Shown here: positions 35,552 to 47,800 of the stretch, piece after piece
How positions within the stretch are numbered: the first letter of the stretch is position 1
Layout: each line of letters begins with the position of its first letter
DNA from: Perkinsus olseni
Taxonomy: Eukaryota > Perkinsozoa > Perkinsida > Perkinsidae
Reading direction: 5' to 3'
DNA length: 64,000 nt
NCBI GenBank assembly: GCA_013115135.1
Contig: JABANP010000093.1
Span: forward strand, 85,419 to 149,418
Notes under the pieces: generated by a model
Told to the model about the DNA's origin: nothing
Seen by the model: the letters and a program-made list of their open reading frames with translations, nothing else
Database searches by the model: none
Program-made: the position numbers and the translations under genes

Positions 35552-37099
35552 CTAATAAGGGCTGGCCCTGTATTGGGATGGTTGGCCGTATCCTTGAGGT
35601 TGCATGTTGCCATACCCTTGCTGTTGAGGATAACCCCCGTAGGCAGCAGGCTGCTGCGGCGGCGGCGGTGGGGCACCTCCATAACCACCACCACCTTGCT
35701 GCTGGCGAGCCCCACCATAAGGGGAGGCACCATAACCACCGTACTGGGCAGGTGGCTGCTGCATCATAGGCTGCTGTTGTTGCTGGTAGCCGCTACCGTT
35801 GTACATGGGCCTGGCACAGAAAGAGACCTCAAAGCACGATGATAAGCTCGCCGCTCCCTAGCGTACTGCTGCGGCGGGCGATAGCCTCCAGACTGATACG
35901 GGGGAGATCGCTGACCGTAGCCACCTCCACTTCCACCACCAAACGACCTACGACACCGACAGTGAGAAAGTCGACTACGGGAAGAGGCCCACTACCCCAT
36001 AGGACGACCCTTGCCCTTCCCGCGAGACCCCTCACGCCGAGCATGTTTGACCTCGACCTGATCCCGCATGACGCTTGATGATACTACAACCGTCACTGCG
36101 CCACGAAATTACATGCTTGTCATCAATCATATTTGCATCACCACCAGCAATAGCAGCATCAGCATCAGCCGGTGACGAGAAAATAACGTAACCGAAACCT
36201 CGGTGGCGTCCCGTCTCCCGGTCGTACATTACCAAAGCCTCGGCCACGGTTCCATACCGAGAGAAGTGCTCGGTTAGTCGAGCTGAATGAAGATGTGCTT
36301 CGACGAAAGGACACGAACTTTCCCAGGCGCTCACGTTTATCACAGCTGTTAGGCAGGCCACCGACGAAGACCTTGCAAGGGTTGTCACCACCATCACTAG
36401 GCCCTCCATCTCCTCTACCAAATCTATCAGTAGAAGAGTGCCGCCGCGGTCGGGTAGAGGGCGACTTACCCGAAGTCCCCACTTCCTTTGCCTCCACCAT
36501 ATCCTCCCTTGCCACCATAGCCGCCCTTACCCCCACTGAAACCCTTACCACCTGAGGGGCTCCACAGTGATTTGCACGAGCACCAACCAACAACACATTA
36601 CCTCCTTTCCCACTGTGGGGAGGGTCCTGCGAAGCCCTCTTGACATCCACGGTCTTCTCCAAAAGAACATGTGGACCACTAGCCAGACACGTCTAAGAGA
36701 GAGACATCAGGCAACCCCACCAGCCGCAGCAGAAATGCTCGTACCTCCATGTCAGTGAGCTGACCATAAACCACGAAGCCGAAGCCTCGAGACCGACCGG
36801 TGTTCCGGTCGTACATGACAACAGCATGCTCCACCGGGCCGAACTGCGCGAAGTAGCTCTCCATATGCTGCTTCTCACAGGCACCCGGCAGACCTCCGAT
36901 GAACAACTACGAAAAATACAACTGTTTTAGCGGAGCGAAGCAAGACTAAAGCGCTCACCTTTCGGTCGTCCGACTCTCTAGACCTAGCGGGGCCTCCACC
37001 ACTACCCATAAAATTGGAAGCCTGTGGAGGCGGGGCGGTAGGGGGTGCCTGGTCCGCGTAAGGGTAGGCGGAGCCCACAGGAGCGCCAGTCGTATTCAT
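35552..37099 (-). CDS. Two-RRM hnRNP/Musashi-like RNA-binding protein, tandem copy B
   Basis: ATG 37099 (MNTTGAPVGSAYPYADQAPP) is followed by a roughly 52-base intron placed directly before RNP2 LFIGGLP. RNP1 is RSRGFGFVVY, with an intron just after it, then VLLEKTVDVKRAS. A Gly/Lys-rich linker (GGKGGYGGKG) leads to RRM2: VFVGGLPNSCD, FSRYGTVAEALVMYD, RHRGFGYVIF, ending VEVKHARREG after a short intron. The tail is rich in Gly, Tyr, Gln and Pro (QQQQPMMQQPPAQYGGYG) and ends SQYRASPY. The layout matches hnRNP A/DAZAP/Musashi proteins. Such prion-like tails often drive granule assembly. Neighbours C and A are paralogs in the same orientation. Confidence 0.8.
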
Positions 37100-37727
37100 A
37101 AGAACAGGATAAAGAGCGCCTTAGTGAGGACAGCCAACCTTGATCGTGCCGGCCTTGGACGACCCTCCAGGAGAGGCTAGGGAGACAGCGCGGAACACAA
37201 CAATCAGGGTCGAGTCGTGAGAAGGATGGTGGTTCAAGCAATTGCATGCAAGGCATAACGAGCGACAATCCCAGAGGATCTGATACCGAGTGCCGCTGCT
37301 GTTACCTCGAACTCAGCGAACGGCTACTGCTGGCTAGGGAAGGCAGCATCGAATCATGAGACACCAACGGGAGGAGCTATTCAAAGGGCTGTCAAGCGCA
37401 CGAGCGTGTAAGACTTTCCCTCTCAAAACCACAACACAACCAAATCCAGTTTAGCCTTCTCCGAAGAACTATGACGATCCGAGCGAGAGAAGTTGTGGGG
37501 AAATGGGAACATAGCAATAAGAAGGGGCCACCATAGGGCGGTAATAATGGCGATCTCCCCGACAGTAATAATGACGGCAACTTGGCTGTGGCCCACGAGG
37601 CCGCTAGCAACAGCAGCAGCAGCAGCTACTTGACACCCTTATCGAGAGGAAGTGTCACTGTGAAGTCGGGGACTTCATTGTTATTTTACGTCAGCTGCTG
37701 CTGCTGCCGCTGCTGGTCGTCCCGAGT
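37100..37727. other. Spacer between RRM genes B and A
   Basis: It has a cag run at about 37610-37626 and no supported frame. Confidence 0.5.
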
Positions 37728-39746
37728 TTAGTAGGGGCTGGCTCGAGAAGGGCCGCCGTATTGGCCTCCATAACGAGGTGGAGGGGCGCTATCTGAGCAA
37801 GGGGCACATCGACCGACTCCTTCTTGAAGCTTGTCTACATCCTCCCATTGGTGGGGGTCGTCGAGGCTCCTGTCGTTGGTAGCCTATACCGCCATAGCCG
37901 CCTTGCTGCTGCATACCACCATACCTGGCCACCGACGATGCACGTATGGCAGTATCTTTCCCCTGCCAACCTACCCCTGTTGTGGCGGAGGCATCCCATA
38001 CTGAGGCTGCTGCTGCTGGTACATGCCCATCGGGGGAGGCCGGTTTTGCTGCTGCTGGAAGTAGGCATTGGATGCCGCCTTGCTAGCTCGCATCGTAGCT
38101 TGATAACTATCAAAGAGCCACAGCTGTGCACAACAGAGAAGTGCCATCATCGAGGAGGCGGCCTACTCGTCAGGGCCTCTGTATCGCCCATGGTCCCCAT
38201 ACCCGCCACTGCCGTACTCATTATAGCCACCAAAGGACCGTCGCGGAGCTTCCCTCGTCGTGTGCTTCACATCAACCTTGAACGACAGCCATATTTCTCC
38301 CACCCTCCCCATCGACTACTACCCATTTCCCATCAATGACATTATTGGCGGAGTTGCTGATCGCAGCTTCAGCCGCGGACAAATCCTCATAGGTGATGTA
38401 TCCGAAGCCTCTAGACTGGCCCGTCATCCTATCAGTACTGACAACAACAGTAACCATCCTCATCACCCAAGCACAGTGCCACCGCCCCTACATCACTGTA
38501 CAGTCCACCAAGTTGCCATACTGGATGAAGAAATCTCTGAGAACATCTGAAAACACGTAGCCGGTACCGATAAAGACGGCAGTTATTCAATAGTGATAGT
38601 GCTAATGATTAATCTGTAAGATAATAGATAAAAATAAAGAACAACACCATATACGAGCTTATCATTACGATGGTAGACAGAATCCAAAGCTATTGATGAA
38701 AATATCAACACTGATAGCTTACCACTGGTCACTTCCCTGGGCAAGCCTCCGACGAAGAGCTTGTTAGGGTTCTGGTCTCGATGACCTCCCTTGCCCTTCC
38801 TGACAGTGATCACCTATGCAACCCCTCACCGGTGATCATAAACACTAACCCTGAGCTGTAGTCGTCGTAGCTTCTCGGGGCTCCTGCTCCCTTCCCTGAA
38901 ACCATACGGCCATCCAACAGCCTCAACTGCGTTACGGATACCCACCTGATGACCGCCTCTCGTTGGCCGTAGAGGTGCCATCGTCGTTGACGGAGCGTCG
39001 TACTTCGACAGACTTCCCCATGATCACATGGGGCGCCGCTGCCACACAACCCTGATCGGGAAAAGTTCCACCCAAAGGCCCATCCCGGTGTCAGGAGGCT
39101 TACGAGCATCTGCTCTTTGGTTTGGAAAGGTCACGAAGCCGAACCCCCGACTCCGTCCTGTGTACCGGTCCATCATCACCACCGAGTCCTCCACAGGGCC
39201 CGAACTGGCTGAAGTACTCATCCAAGGCTGGCTTGTCGGCTTCTCGCGGAAGACCTCCGACAAAAACCTGCGCGGCTGCACGTCAACGAAAGTAAGGCAA
39301 GTCGTGTTCGGGTCACCTTTTTGGTATCATCTCCCCTCTTAGGAGGCCCATCATATCGTGGGGCCGGTAACGGGCTCTGACCAACGGAACCCGCTTGAAC
39401 AGGAGGCGACGTGGTGAACTCCTGCTGGATGGCTGCTGCCGATGCAGCGGCAGTAGCAGCCGCGACGTCCATAGGGGAGGCCGGAGGCTCCTGCTGGGAC
39501 GCAGGTGTTGCAGGCAAAGGAACAGGGACCGCCTGCCGGGACAAATATCTCCACCAGCGGTCTTCGGTACTTCCCCGAGCTCACCTCAGGCCCCTCGTGC
39601 GCGGCGGTTTCCGTAGCATTTCCAGCAACAGCAGTGGTATCCACCGACGTCGGGGCGGCATCCTGGGCAGCGGCAGGAGCGGGAGAGGGCACCTCCGAGG
39701 GAGATGCTTCCATGGCCGGCTCAGCAGGGGAAGCCTCAGTCGACAT
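37728..39746 (-). CDS. Two-RRM hnRNP/Musashi-like RNA-binding protein, tandem copy A
   Basis: The frame is open from about 40.09 kb. The first in-frame ATG with good downstream context is at 39746 (MSTEASPAEPAMEASPSEVP), but an upstream exon is possible. A roughly 52-base intron near 39590-39540 joins AHEGPE to AVPVPLPATPASQQ. Another intron sits directly before RNP2 VFVGGLPREADKPALDEYF. RNP1 is RSRGFGFVTF, followed by an intron and VIMGKSVEVRRS. RRM2 has KLFVGGLPREVTSG, a long intron, FIQYGNLVDCTVM, QSRGFGYITY, and KVDVKHTTREAPRR. The tail is Gln/Pro/Gly-rich and ends SRASPY, like copy B. It probably acts on mRNA in the nucleus or cytoplasmic granules. Confidence 0.75.
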
Positions 39747-40118
39747 CTCGGCAGGAGTCGCCTCCGTGGTCGCGGTGGGCTCCGAGCTAGCCTCGGCGGC
39801 GGCTGGGACGCTCTCTGCCTCCGGAGCTGCAGCCGCTGCTGGTGCCCTGAATATAACGGGCGTCGTCGTAGACGCAGTGCGAAAGGCCGTACTCGTTGGT
39901 GCTGGCCGGTTGTTGTTCCATGACGGATGGAGAGGAAGGTGGGTTGGTAGCCGACAGGATGAACTACAAAATGGACTCTCCCTCAGGCCCTCGTCAACAC
40001 AAAGCCCATGTAGTAGACGACAACTATGACGAGGGAGGCAACGACGACATCCCCATGCGCGGTAAGTAGCGGTGAGAGTGCAACAACTCATCCAAAGGCT
40101 GGGCTCCCGCGAGCGCCT

Positions 40119-41259
40119 TCACGCCTGAGGGCAGCGGTCCCGATCGAGGCGACCCGGTGGGCATCCAAACCTACTCTCCTCATCCACCTCGCACAACTCC
40201 GTGGTCTCCAACTTGACCAGTTTTGTATCTTCCACGGTGAGCTCGTCGATATCCTGTCGTACACCAGCGGCTGTGACGAGCTCCTCCGCAGACAAGCCCA
40301 AAAGATACGTCCTAAAGGCTGCCAAAGTCCCCTCGAGCCACCCACCAAGCACCCCACTTCCGCTTTCCCTTGGCTTGTTTTTTACAGACGAAGGGGCCTG
40401 GGTCGCTGCCGTCCCAACCGTACCACTGCTCCTGGGCCTTCTGCGGGGCGCAGTCCGGATCATCAGCATATGCTGGATCTGTACCACGGGCAATAAGGTA
40501 TCCATGTTGACCTCAAGATACTACTACCAGTGCAATTCTTGGCCCATTTGTTAAACTTATTTTCCGACCCATCGGTCCAGTCATAATCCTCATCCTGGTC
40601 GGTGTCACTGTACCCTATCCAAGTCGACCGTCCACCGGTGAGCGTCCGAACCTGCGCCCTGAGTTTAACCATGATCAACCTAAGATACCCTCTACGAATT
40701 CGTTCTCAGCCTCGGAGTGAATGCTGGCCAGGTTCGCCCCCATGGCGTTGCAGCGGGCCTCCGCCTCGAAAAAGTCTACCAAGGAATCGACGAACCTGCA
40801 AGTGATATCAAGTCACTGGTGCCGCCTCGACGGGCAACCACTGACCGGTAGCAGGCTGAGCCGTAGAGGACCCAGCCGTCATCGCAAGCATCCGGGCTAT
40901 ATAGTTGCGTACGAGCGTCGAAGCTGGCGGCAACCGTCACTGAACTCTGCAGAAGGGAGCTCATCGACGATGTGGGGATGGAGTGGTACTCACCCGAGAC
41001 GACGGATTACCACACCAATCGTGGAACTGCTGAGCTCTCCTAAGGCACATAGGCTCGTTGTCAGCTGTACCGAGGTACCTGGCACGGCGATGGCCCCGGC
41101 GAAGGGTCGAAGGACCGCTGAAAGGCCTACCTCTCCCCCAGCACATCTTCGAACTGCTTATTCGTTAAGTGCGGGAAGCGCTCACACACGGAGCTTGTTA
41201 TTATACACTTACTCCTCGGCTGCAGCGGCTATTACAGTGGCCAATAGAAGTATCTTCAT
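40119..41259 (-). CDS. Secreted C-type lectin-domain protein
   Basis: ATG 41259 gives a signal peptide (MKILLLATVIAAAAE). Short exons separated by introns of about 44-50 bases follow. The C-type lectin fold is clear: CDDGWVLYGSACYR; EAEARCNAMGANLASIHSEA; ENEF joined by a 44-base intron to VRTLTGGRSTWIGYSD; WTDGSENKFNKWAKNC; a second intron; then CAPQKAQEQWYGWDG and FVCKKQA. Four core cysteines are present. The WTDGS position matches the usual W-x-DG-S strand, but the EPN/QPD sugar motif was not seen, so ligand type is unknown. The C-terminal acidic helical tail (down to 40119) is in another frame and its link is uncertain; a stop at 40312 is the simple alternative end. Confidence 0.75.
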
Positions 41260-41554
41260 CACCAATCGACATTAGATACCATCAAGTTGACGGTGCTGTG
41301 AGCATCGCTCCGCTCAAAAAAATGCACGAAAATTGCATGAAAGGCCCGTACTAATTTTTCGATGAGCGCGTCTCCTTCCGAATCGACTTCGGTCAAGGGG
41401 TAGGGGAGAAACGGTCGTGTCGCTTGGAAGGTCCTTCAGAGACCCGCCAGCAAATTTTGGGAGGGCTTAGGGTAGTAATGGTAACCGATGCTGATGATGC
41501 AGTTGTTGTCTCTTTTCGTGACTACTTAACTTTTCGAAGATTGCACAATCATCG

Positions 41555-43950
41555 ATGTCAGCAACGACGACACCGGCTGCAGCGGCAACGTCGTCGTCAG
41601 GAGAGGACGCCACTACCCCGCCAGCCCTACCAAGGATAGCAGAGATCTCCGAGGCCTCAGCGTTGGCTGCCAAGTTCGTTATACAACATCAGCAGCAGCG
41701 GCAGGAGGCCGCTAAGAAAGCAGCAGCTCAGTCCACTACTACCGATACAACAGCAGCAGCAGCAGCAGCAGCAGAAGCGAGCCCTACTGAGACCAACGGG
41801 ACATCCACGACCACTGCTGCTATCGGGAGTGAAGCCAAGGACAGCAGCCCGGTCGGAGCGGCTTCCCCCGCGGCCGAGGTACCTTCCTCGGCCACTGTCA
41901 ACCCAGCTGAGTTGGTCGATAGCGAGCTCTCGTCCTTCGTCGAACGGGTAGCCTTGACGGATGAGGACCATCATGTCCATAACCACATACTGGGATCGAT
42001 ACTGTCCGTTGCACGGAGCAACCTGGATATCGAGGCTACGATAGAGACTTTCGGTTCCGCCGCCAGCGGTCTATCGGAAAAAAGCAGTGACATTGATGCA
42101 ACGATAATATGCCGGTTTTCGGCGTTAAAAAAACGCTTCGGCGCTGCGGGAGACGAGAAGAGCTTATGTTCAGCCGCCGTTATGGGTTTGGGAAAAGCAA
42201 TTAGCAAATTTGAGAAGGAGGCGCCGGGTGTCGGCCTGAGGGTGGTGCAGGTGACGAGGGCGTAGTGATCTCAGCATTCCTGTCGACCACCGCCGCTGAC
42301 AGGTTATCCCATCTGCGAAGGTCCCGATCGTGGTGCTGTCCTGGATCGGGCCTAATGGTAACGTACAAATCGTGGATGTCAGTATCAATAATCAACTTCC
42401 TCTGCACAACACCGCGGTGAGCCTAAGATACCATCCCGTGGCCTGGCGAGGATATCTTTTCTGATAGTTACTGCGGAACTATGTGGAGATGGACAAGCGA
42501 GTCCAGATACTGGCACTCTGCGTGAAGGTGAGCTGTCATCAGTCATTACGGCAGTGAGTACTCTGATGCCCCTTTCCTTCAGCGATGGGCAAAACTGTGC
42601 GGAATTAGTGACGCTAAGCAGGGTAACCTCAGTAGCTACAGCTGGACCTTGCTCTGCATATATTTTCTACAAGTACTGCTACTATCGCTGCTACCGAGGC
42701 ACTAGCCCAAGTTTCGTGTAGGTGCGTTCAAAGGGCGCCATTCTACCGTCTTTACAGTCAATGGCGGCGAAGAGACGAAAGGGCGAGCAAGTGAAGCATT
42801 ATTCATGCCCCATCAGTGGCCGCGTTTTTAATGTCGACTTTGTAGACAGGTTCGGTAAGTCATACAGTGCCGTAGCCTCATACCGTAACTTTCCCAACTT
42901 TCCTCAGAGGCTACTACGGGAGAGGATGCTTTCAAACCAGCGGACACCCCACCGTCAGAGCTTCTGCGCGATTTTTTCGTGTTCTATGATAGAGACTATA
43001 AGTGGGGCTCTGAGGTAGTAAGGGCGACGGGAGCAGCAGCGGTGGTGATACTCCTGAGCTCATCACCATTTATCAGGTGGTGTCCATTCGAACAGGGGAG
43101 AGGCGCAGCATAGACGAATATCTTCACTTGCCGAGGCGGGACACTGAGAGCAACATTCTCATCGAGGATCCACTGGACCTCAACAGGAACCTCAACTGTG
43201 TGCTGGACTACGAAGGCCGTATAAGGCTTCGTCGAGCATTTGCTCTCTTCGCTGCAAAGGTGGCTGATGCTTCTATGGAGGAGCTGTTGACCCAGGCGAA
43301 GACATTGACGAGGATGCGAACAGGGCCGACCGCGGCAGCAATGGCGGCTAAGCATGCTCAGAACGCTACTATGGGCGTTGGAGGCCCCCACAGAGGGACC
43401 TCACGCTCCCGGCCTCACTGCGCCAACTCTGCAGCAGCATACGGCCATGTCGCAGGCATCGCACCAACAACAGCCAGGCTTCACAGCAGCAGGGTCGTCC
43501 GCGGAATATGGAATACATGCGGCAGGACACTAGCCCAGAATACCAGCCGCGGGGACCGGTCCCGGGGCTCCATGCGACCAGGGGCAAATTGGCGGAGGAC
43601 CGGGTGGTGGGTATAATATGATGGGGGTTGGGCATAGTGATATCAGAGCGCCGTCGAACTTGGTGTTGAGTCCTGTGAAGGACGGACCGGGCGCCGCCAC
43701 GGTGGTTGAGGGAATTAGAGGCGTGCGAGTACAACAGCAGCAGCAAGCGGTTAACAGTGGTGGTGTAGCATATAATGGGGCGGGGATGAAGAAGGCTGCT
43801 GCTCCCTACTACCAATATGGCCAGCAACAACAGCAGAAGGAGACAGCGGCCGCCGCTGCTGCTGTCCAGAGTTACGTGATGCCTCCCCTTGGTTACTATC
43901 TAGAGCTGCAAACTGACGGTCATAGTTGGGATATCGTGGACCGGTGGTGA
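41555..43950 (+). CDS. TUTase / non-canonical poly(A) polymerase (PAP/25A nucleotidyltransferase)
   Basis: The enzyme adds uridines or adenines to RNA 3' ends. The N-terminus is Ala/Thr/Gln-rich. The catalytic domain has FGSAASGLSEKSSDIDATI, with the two metal-binding Asp residues in SDID. After a roughly 52-base intron come PIVVLSWIGPNGN and VDVSINNQLPLHNTA, supplying the third Asp. Further exons, joined by introns of about 50 bases, give ALCVKRWAKLCGI, QGNLSSYSWTLLCIYFLQ and LRDFFVFYDRDYKWGSEVVS, the PAP-associated region. A Gln/Ala-rich tail ends at 43950; its junction near 43430-43610 is not certain. The intron at 42419-42467 carries the cctaagatacc motif. All catalytic residues are present, so it is probably active. 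Confidence 0.85.
41750..41776. repeat. CAG/GCA run in TUTase
   Basis: About nine tandem cag/gca units encode an Ala run in the N-terminal region of the TUTase. Length polymorphism is likely. Confidence 0.8.
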
Positions 43951-44886
43951 CGACAGGGGAAGTGGCAGTGAAGATGATGGTGATGATGATCACCGTCATC
44001 ATCAGCATCATCGGCAGTTATCGGCAGTCTAGTGATGAAGTAATATAATAATGATAATTCTATTATGGTTGATGAATGTGAACATTATTATTACAACCAA
44101 ACCACCATCAGCGACATGGCCTCTCAACCAGGTCGTCCGATCCCCTCTTTCACTATAGTCGTCAAAGCTGAGGGCCCTTACGACGTGGTTATGGTTTCTA
44201 AGCCTAGTACTTACTATCACAGACTACTGATGCTGCCGCAGATGCTGCAAACTATGTGAATTTGATGGTTGTTGGTCGTCATCGTCGTCACCACCCGCTG
44301 TTGTTCTCGTCCTCGTCGTCGTGGTCGTCTTCTCATCTTTTTGTTCTGCTATTGTGTCCTCCTCCTCCTGCTTTGCCTGTTGTTGCCGTCTTGTTTGTGG
44401 TCCTTCGCAGGGCCCTTCGCTCGACAGTAGTCCCACTTTGGTGTTGTTCATGTTTGGCAAGGATCTTTGGCAATCATCGCCATCGTCGTCCGTCATCACT
44501 CTTGTGCAACAACAACAACAACAACAACAGCCGGCCGCCGGCGCCTTGTCGGTATCTCTATCATCCCTTCCCGATAGCGTCAAGACTACTACCACACACA
44601 ACAGCATCATCATCATCGTCATCAGCCGTCACAGTTGACGACGACGGTTGCGGCGGCGAGAGGGGACGTGGCGTCATCCATCCATTCAATGGTCTCGGTG
44701 GCTTCACTCTCACGATCTCTTTACAGTACAGGTTGCGTTGTACGAATAAGTGGGGTTAGTGGCGAAGGCAAACAACGAACTTGTCCCAGCACACTTTTCC
44801 CTGTGCTTTCTCATCACCTGTGTCATCCTCGCGTCGACCTAAGATCGCCTCGGAAATCTGTCCTAGTGCATGGTAGAGTGACGCTA
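43951..44886. other. Low-complexity spacer
   Basis: It is full of tga/atc, cgt/tcc and caa runs (caa repeat at about 44506-44530). Overlapping frames are by-products of the simple sequence. It probably holds the P4-ATPase promoter and 5' UTR. Confidence 0.5.
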
Positions 44887-47800
44887 CTGCCAGCAGCAGC
44901 TGCAGCGACCTCGAGCTGAACAGTCGAGTGGTCAGGCTCTGCGGTCGACCAACTTCAAACGAAGCCGGGCGAAAACCAACATCTGCGACATCTGCTGGGG
45001 CGATGAGGACGAGTGTTTGTGCCACAAGTCAGCTGCAGAACGTCAGGCTCATGTCGAGAGCTTCCACGCCCCAACAGCAGTGAGCGACAGGACCTCGAAA
45101 AAGACGAGAGGTGGCGTGTCCAGCAAGGGTTCGGCCGGAGTCGATGTTGCTGAGGAGCCCGACGACGTTGGTGCCATCCGCTGCATCACCCATGACCGGG
45201 ATTCTGCCAATGTGACCTGGAGTAACTTCATAAGGACCTCCAAGTACACCCCCCTCACTTTCCTGCCACTCAACCTGTGGTACCAATTTCATCTCTTTGC
45301 CAACATCTACTTCCTGGCAGCAGCGGCTCCTGCAGTGCATACCGTCAATAAGTGACTCTGGTGGTCAACCATTGCTGCTGTTGCCTCTTATCTTCGTCTT
45401 GGCTGTGGCTGCGATGCGCGACCTCGCCGAGGACATACAACGACACAAGAGTGACAATCGAGAGAATGGCCGGAAGGTCACTCGCGTGCTGCAGCGACCT
45501 GACGAGCACGGCAGCTACACCGAGGAGGTCACTTGGGCCGACCTCGGGCTTGGTGACATTGTCAAAGTCAAGCGCGGCGAGGGCTTCCCCGCTGATCTGG
45601 TCATGCTGAGCTCTGAGGACGAGTCCGGTATGGCGTATGTGGAGACTATGAACCTTGACGGTGAGACCAACCTCAAACCCAAGATGTGTAATGTTGACAT
45701 CATGAACGACATCAACGACGAAAAGGATGCTTCCAGCTTCATAGCGGCTCTGACCTATGAGAGGCCTAATACTAACCTCTACAAGTTCGACGGCGAGATG
45801 ACGACCAAGGGCAGGTCATACCCCCTCACGGTCGACCAATTCCTCCTTAGGGGTTCGACCCTCCAGACGACAGCGTATATATACGGCATAGTAGTGTACT
45901 GTGGTGACCAGACCAGGATCTTCAGGAACTCAGCTGATACAGGTAGGGAAGGGCCGGAGGGCCTTTGCGGTTCCCTAGCCACTACTCAGCGTGCTCGGTT
46001 GCAGGCACTGGTCGTGACAAGCTAACCAAGCTCATGGCTACCTACAACCATCACGTCATCACCCTCTTCGTCCTACAGGCCCTCATCTGCATAGTATCAG
46101 CAGTAGTTAACGCCGTCTACACCACCACCAATGACGACTGGTACCACCGAGCCCCTCCACCTCTGGCAAGCCCTTCCCAGTAGCCCCTCTCTAGGTACCT
46201 CGACGTCAACGCTAGTGACAGCGTTGATGGTGGGGAGGTGTTCCTCGATGCCTTGAAGGTTGTTGGCACTTTACTACTCCAGTTCACCTACTTCGTCCCC
46301 ATATCACTACTGGTAGGCCCATTACTACCACTCGCAGTTTCCTTTCATTGATGAGGCCTAAGCGCTGCGCAACATGTCCTCACTGAGTCATTATGGTTGC
46401 TAGCCTCGCGCTCCTAGAAGTGCCGAGTCCGGAAATACTCGGCTCGTCTCACTGAAGAAGTTGACGACGCTCGAGATTGAGGCCCTGTCGCTCCTCAGGT
46501 GACGCTGGAAATAGTAAAGTTCTTCCAAGCCAAGTTCATCAATGAAGACAAGAACATGGTCTCCGGAGGCAAGCCTTTCTACTCTAGACGACGTGCCTCC
46601 ATTCATCTCGTACAGGTCTGGGGGCGACGGCCAACAGCTCCACACTTGGTGAAGAGTTGGGCTCGGTAACGCACATCTTCAGCGACAAAACCGGCACTCT
46701 GACGCAGAACCTCATGCTCTTCACCAGTATGTGTACAGACGACTTCGCCGAGGCATCTGTGCTGACTTAGGTGCGTGTGCTATTGGCACAGGAGGCTCGG
46801 ACTCGCCACTGCTGGTGCGTAAGTCACAGCAGCAGGGAGAGGCGACGGACCAGGCGCGCTCACGTGAGCCTGTCGTCCTCTTCGGTCGCTGTGAATTCAT
46901 CCGTGTTAGTACGGCCAGACTCCACGGAGCGTGACCACCATGTGGGCTCTGACTTCGACATAGAACTCTTCAAGAAGATAGCCAAGTCTAGCTCCGGTGT
47001 GGTGCGGCAGAGGTAGTAGCAGGAGGGCACAGTGCGCGAAAAATCCATTGTTGTCTTTCCTGCATTAACCAGATTCGTAGACTTCCTCATCTGCCTCGCC
47101 GTATGCCACTCTGTCCTTATCAAAGCTGATGATGAGGACGACGAAGAAGCGGCCGAAGGGACGCCCCCAGAGACCGGTCGTGTCCATTCCGATAAGCTGT
47201 AGGCCGGGTCACATCGCCGATAACCCTATGAGAGCTGCCAAGGTACGATGCCTCCTCCCCGGACGAGCTGGCCCTAGTAGCCGGGGCGCGCGAGCTCGGC
47301 ATGGAGTTTGCCGAACGTCCAACGCTCAACAGCGTTCGGGTCAATCTGAGGACGGACTTCGCCAAAGAAGTAGCAGCCCCTGGCCTCACGCCTGGAAGTA
47401 GGCTCACCTCAGTTGATGGGGCTAGACGTCAACTACTTGGACTTCGAGCTCCTCGACGTCATTGAGTTCGACAACGATCGGAAGCGGATGAGCGTGCTTG
47501 TGAAGGAGAAGCTGCCGGCCACCACGTACCATCACCTACCGCTACTCCCTTCTCATCGTACTCCCCTCCTCAGTACCGTGTCTCCGGACCGGCGCCATGT
47601 CCAGGACCGGGTGGCAGCGAAGCCACTGGGGCAGAAAGTCCGAGAGGTTGGTGTCCAGCAGTTGTTCTCGCGTCACCGGTGCATCCTTAGAGTTGCCCGC
47701 ATCCGCGCACACTACTTCTCATCAAGGGCGCCGACTCCTCCATGCTCGACGTGGCCGTGCCGCTGTCAGACCACGAAGGTGCCCTCCACAGCGGGGGTGG

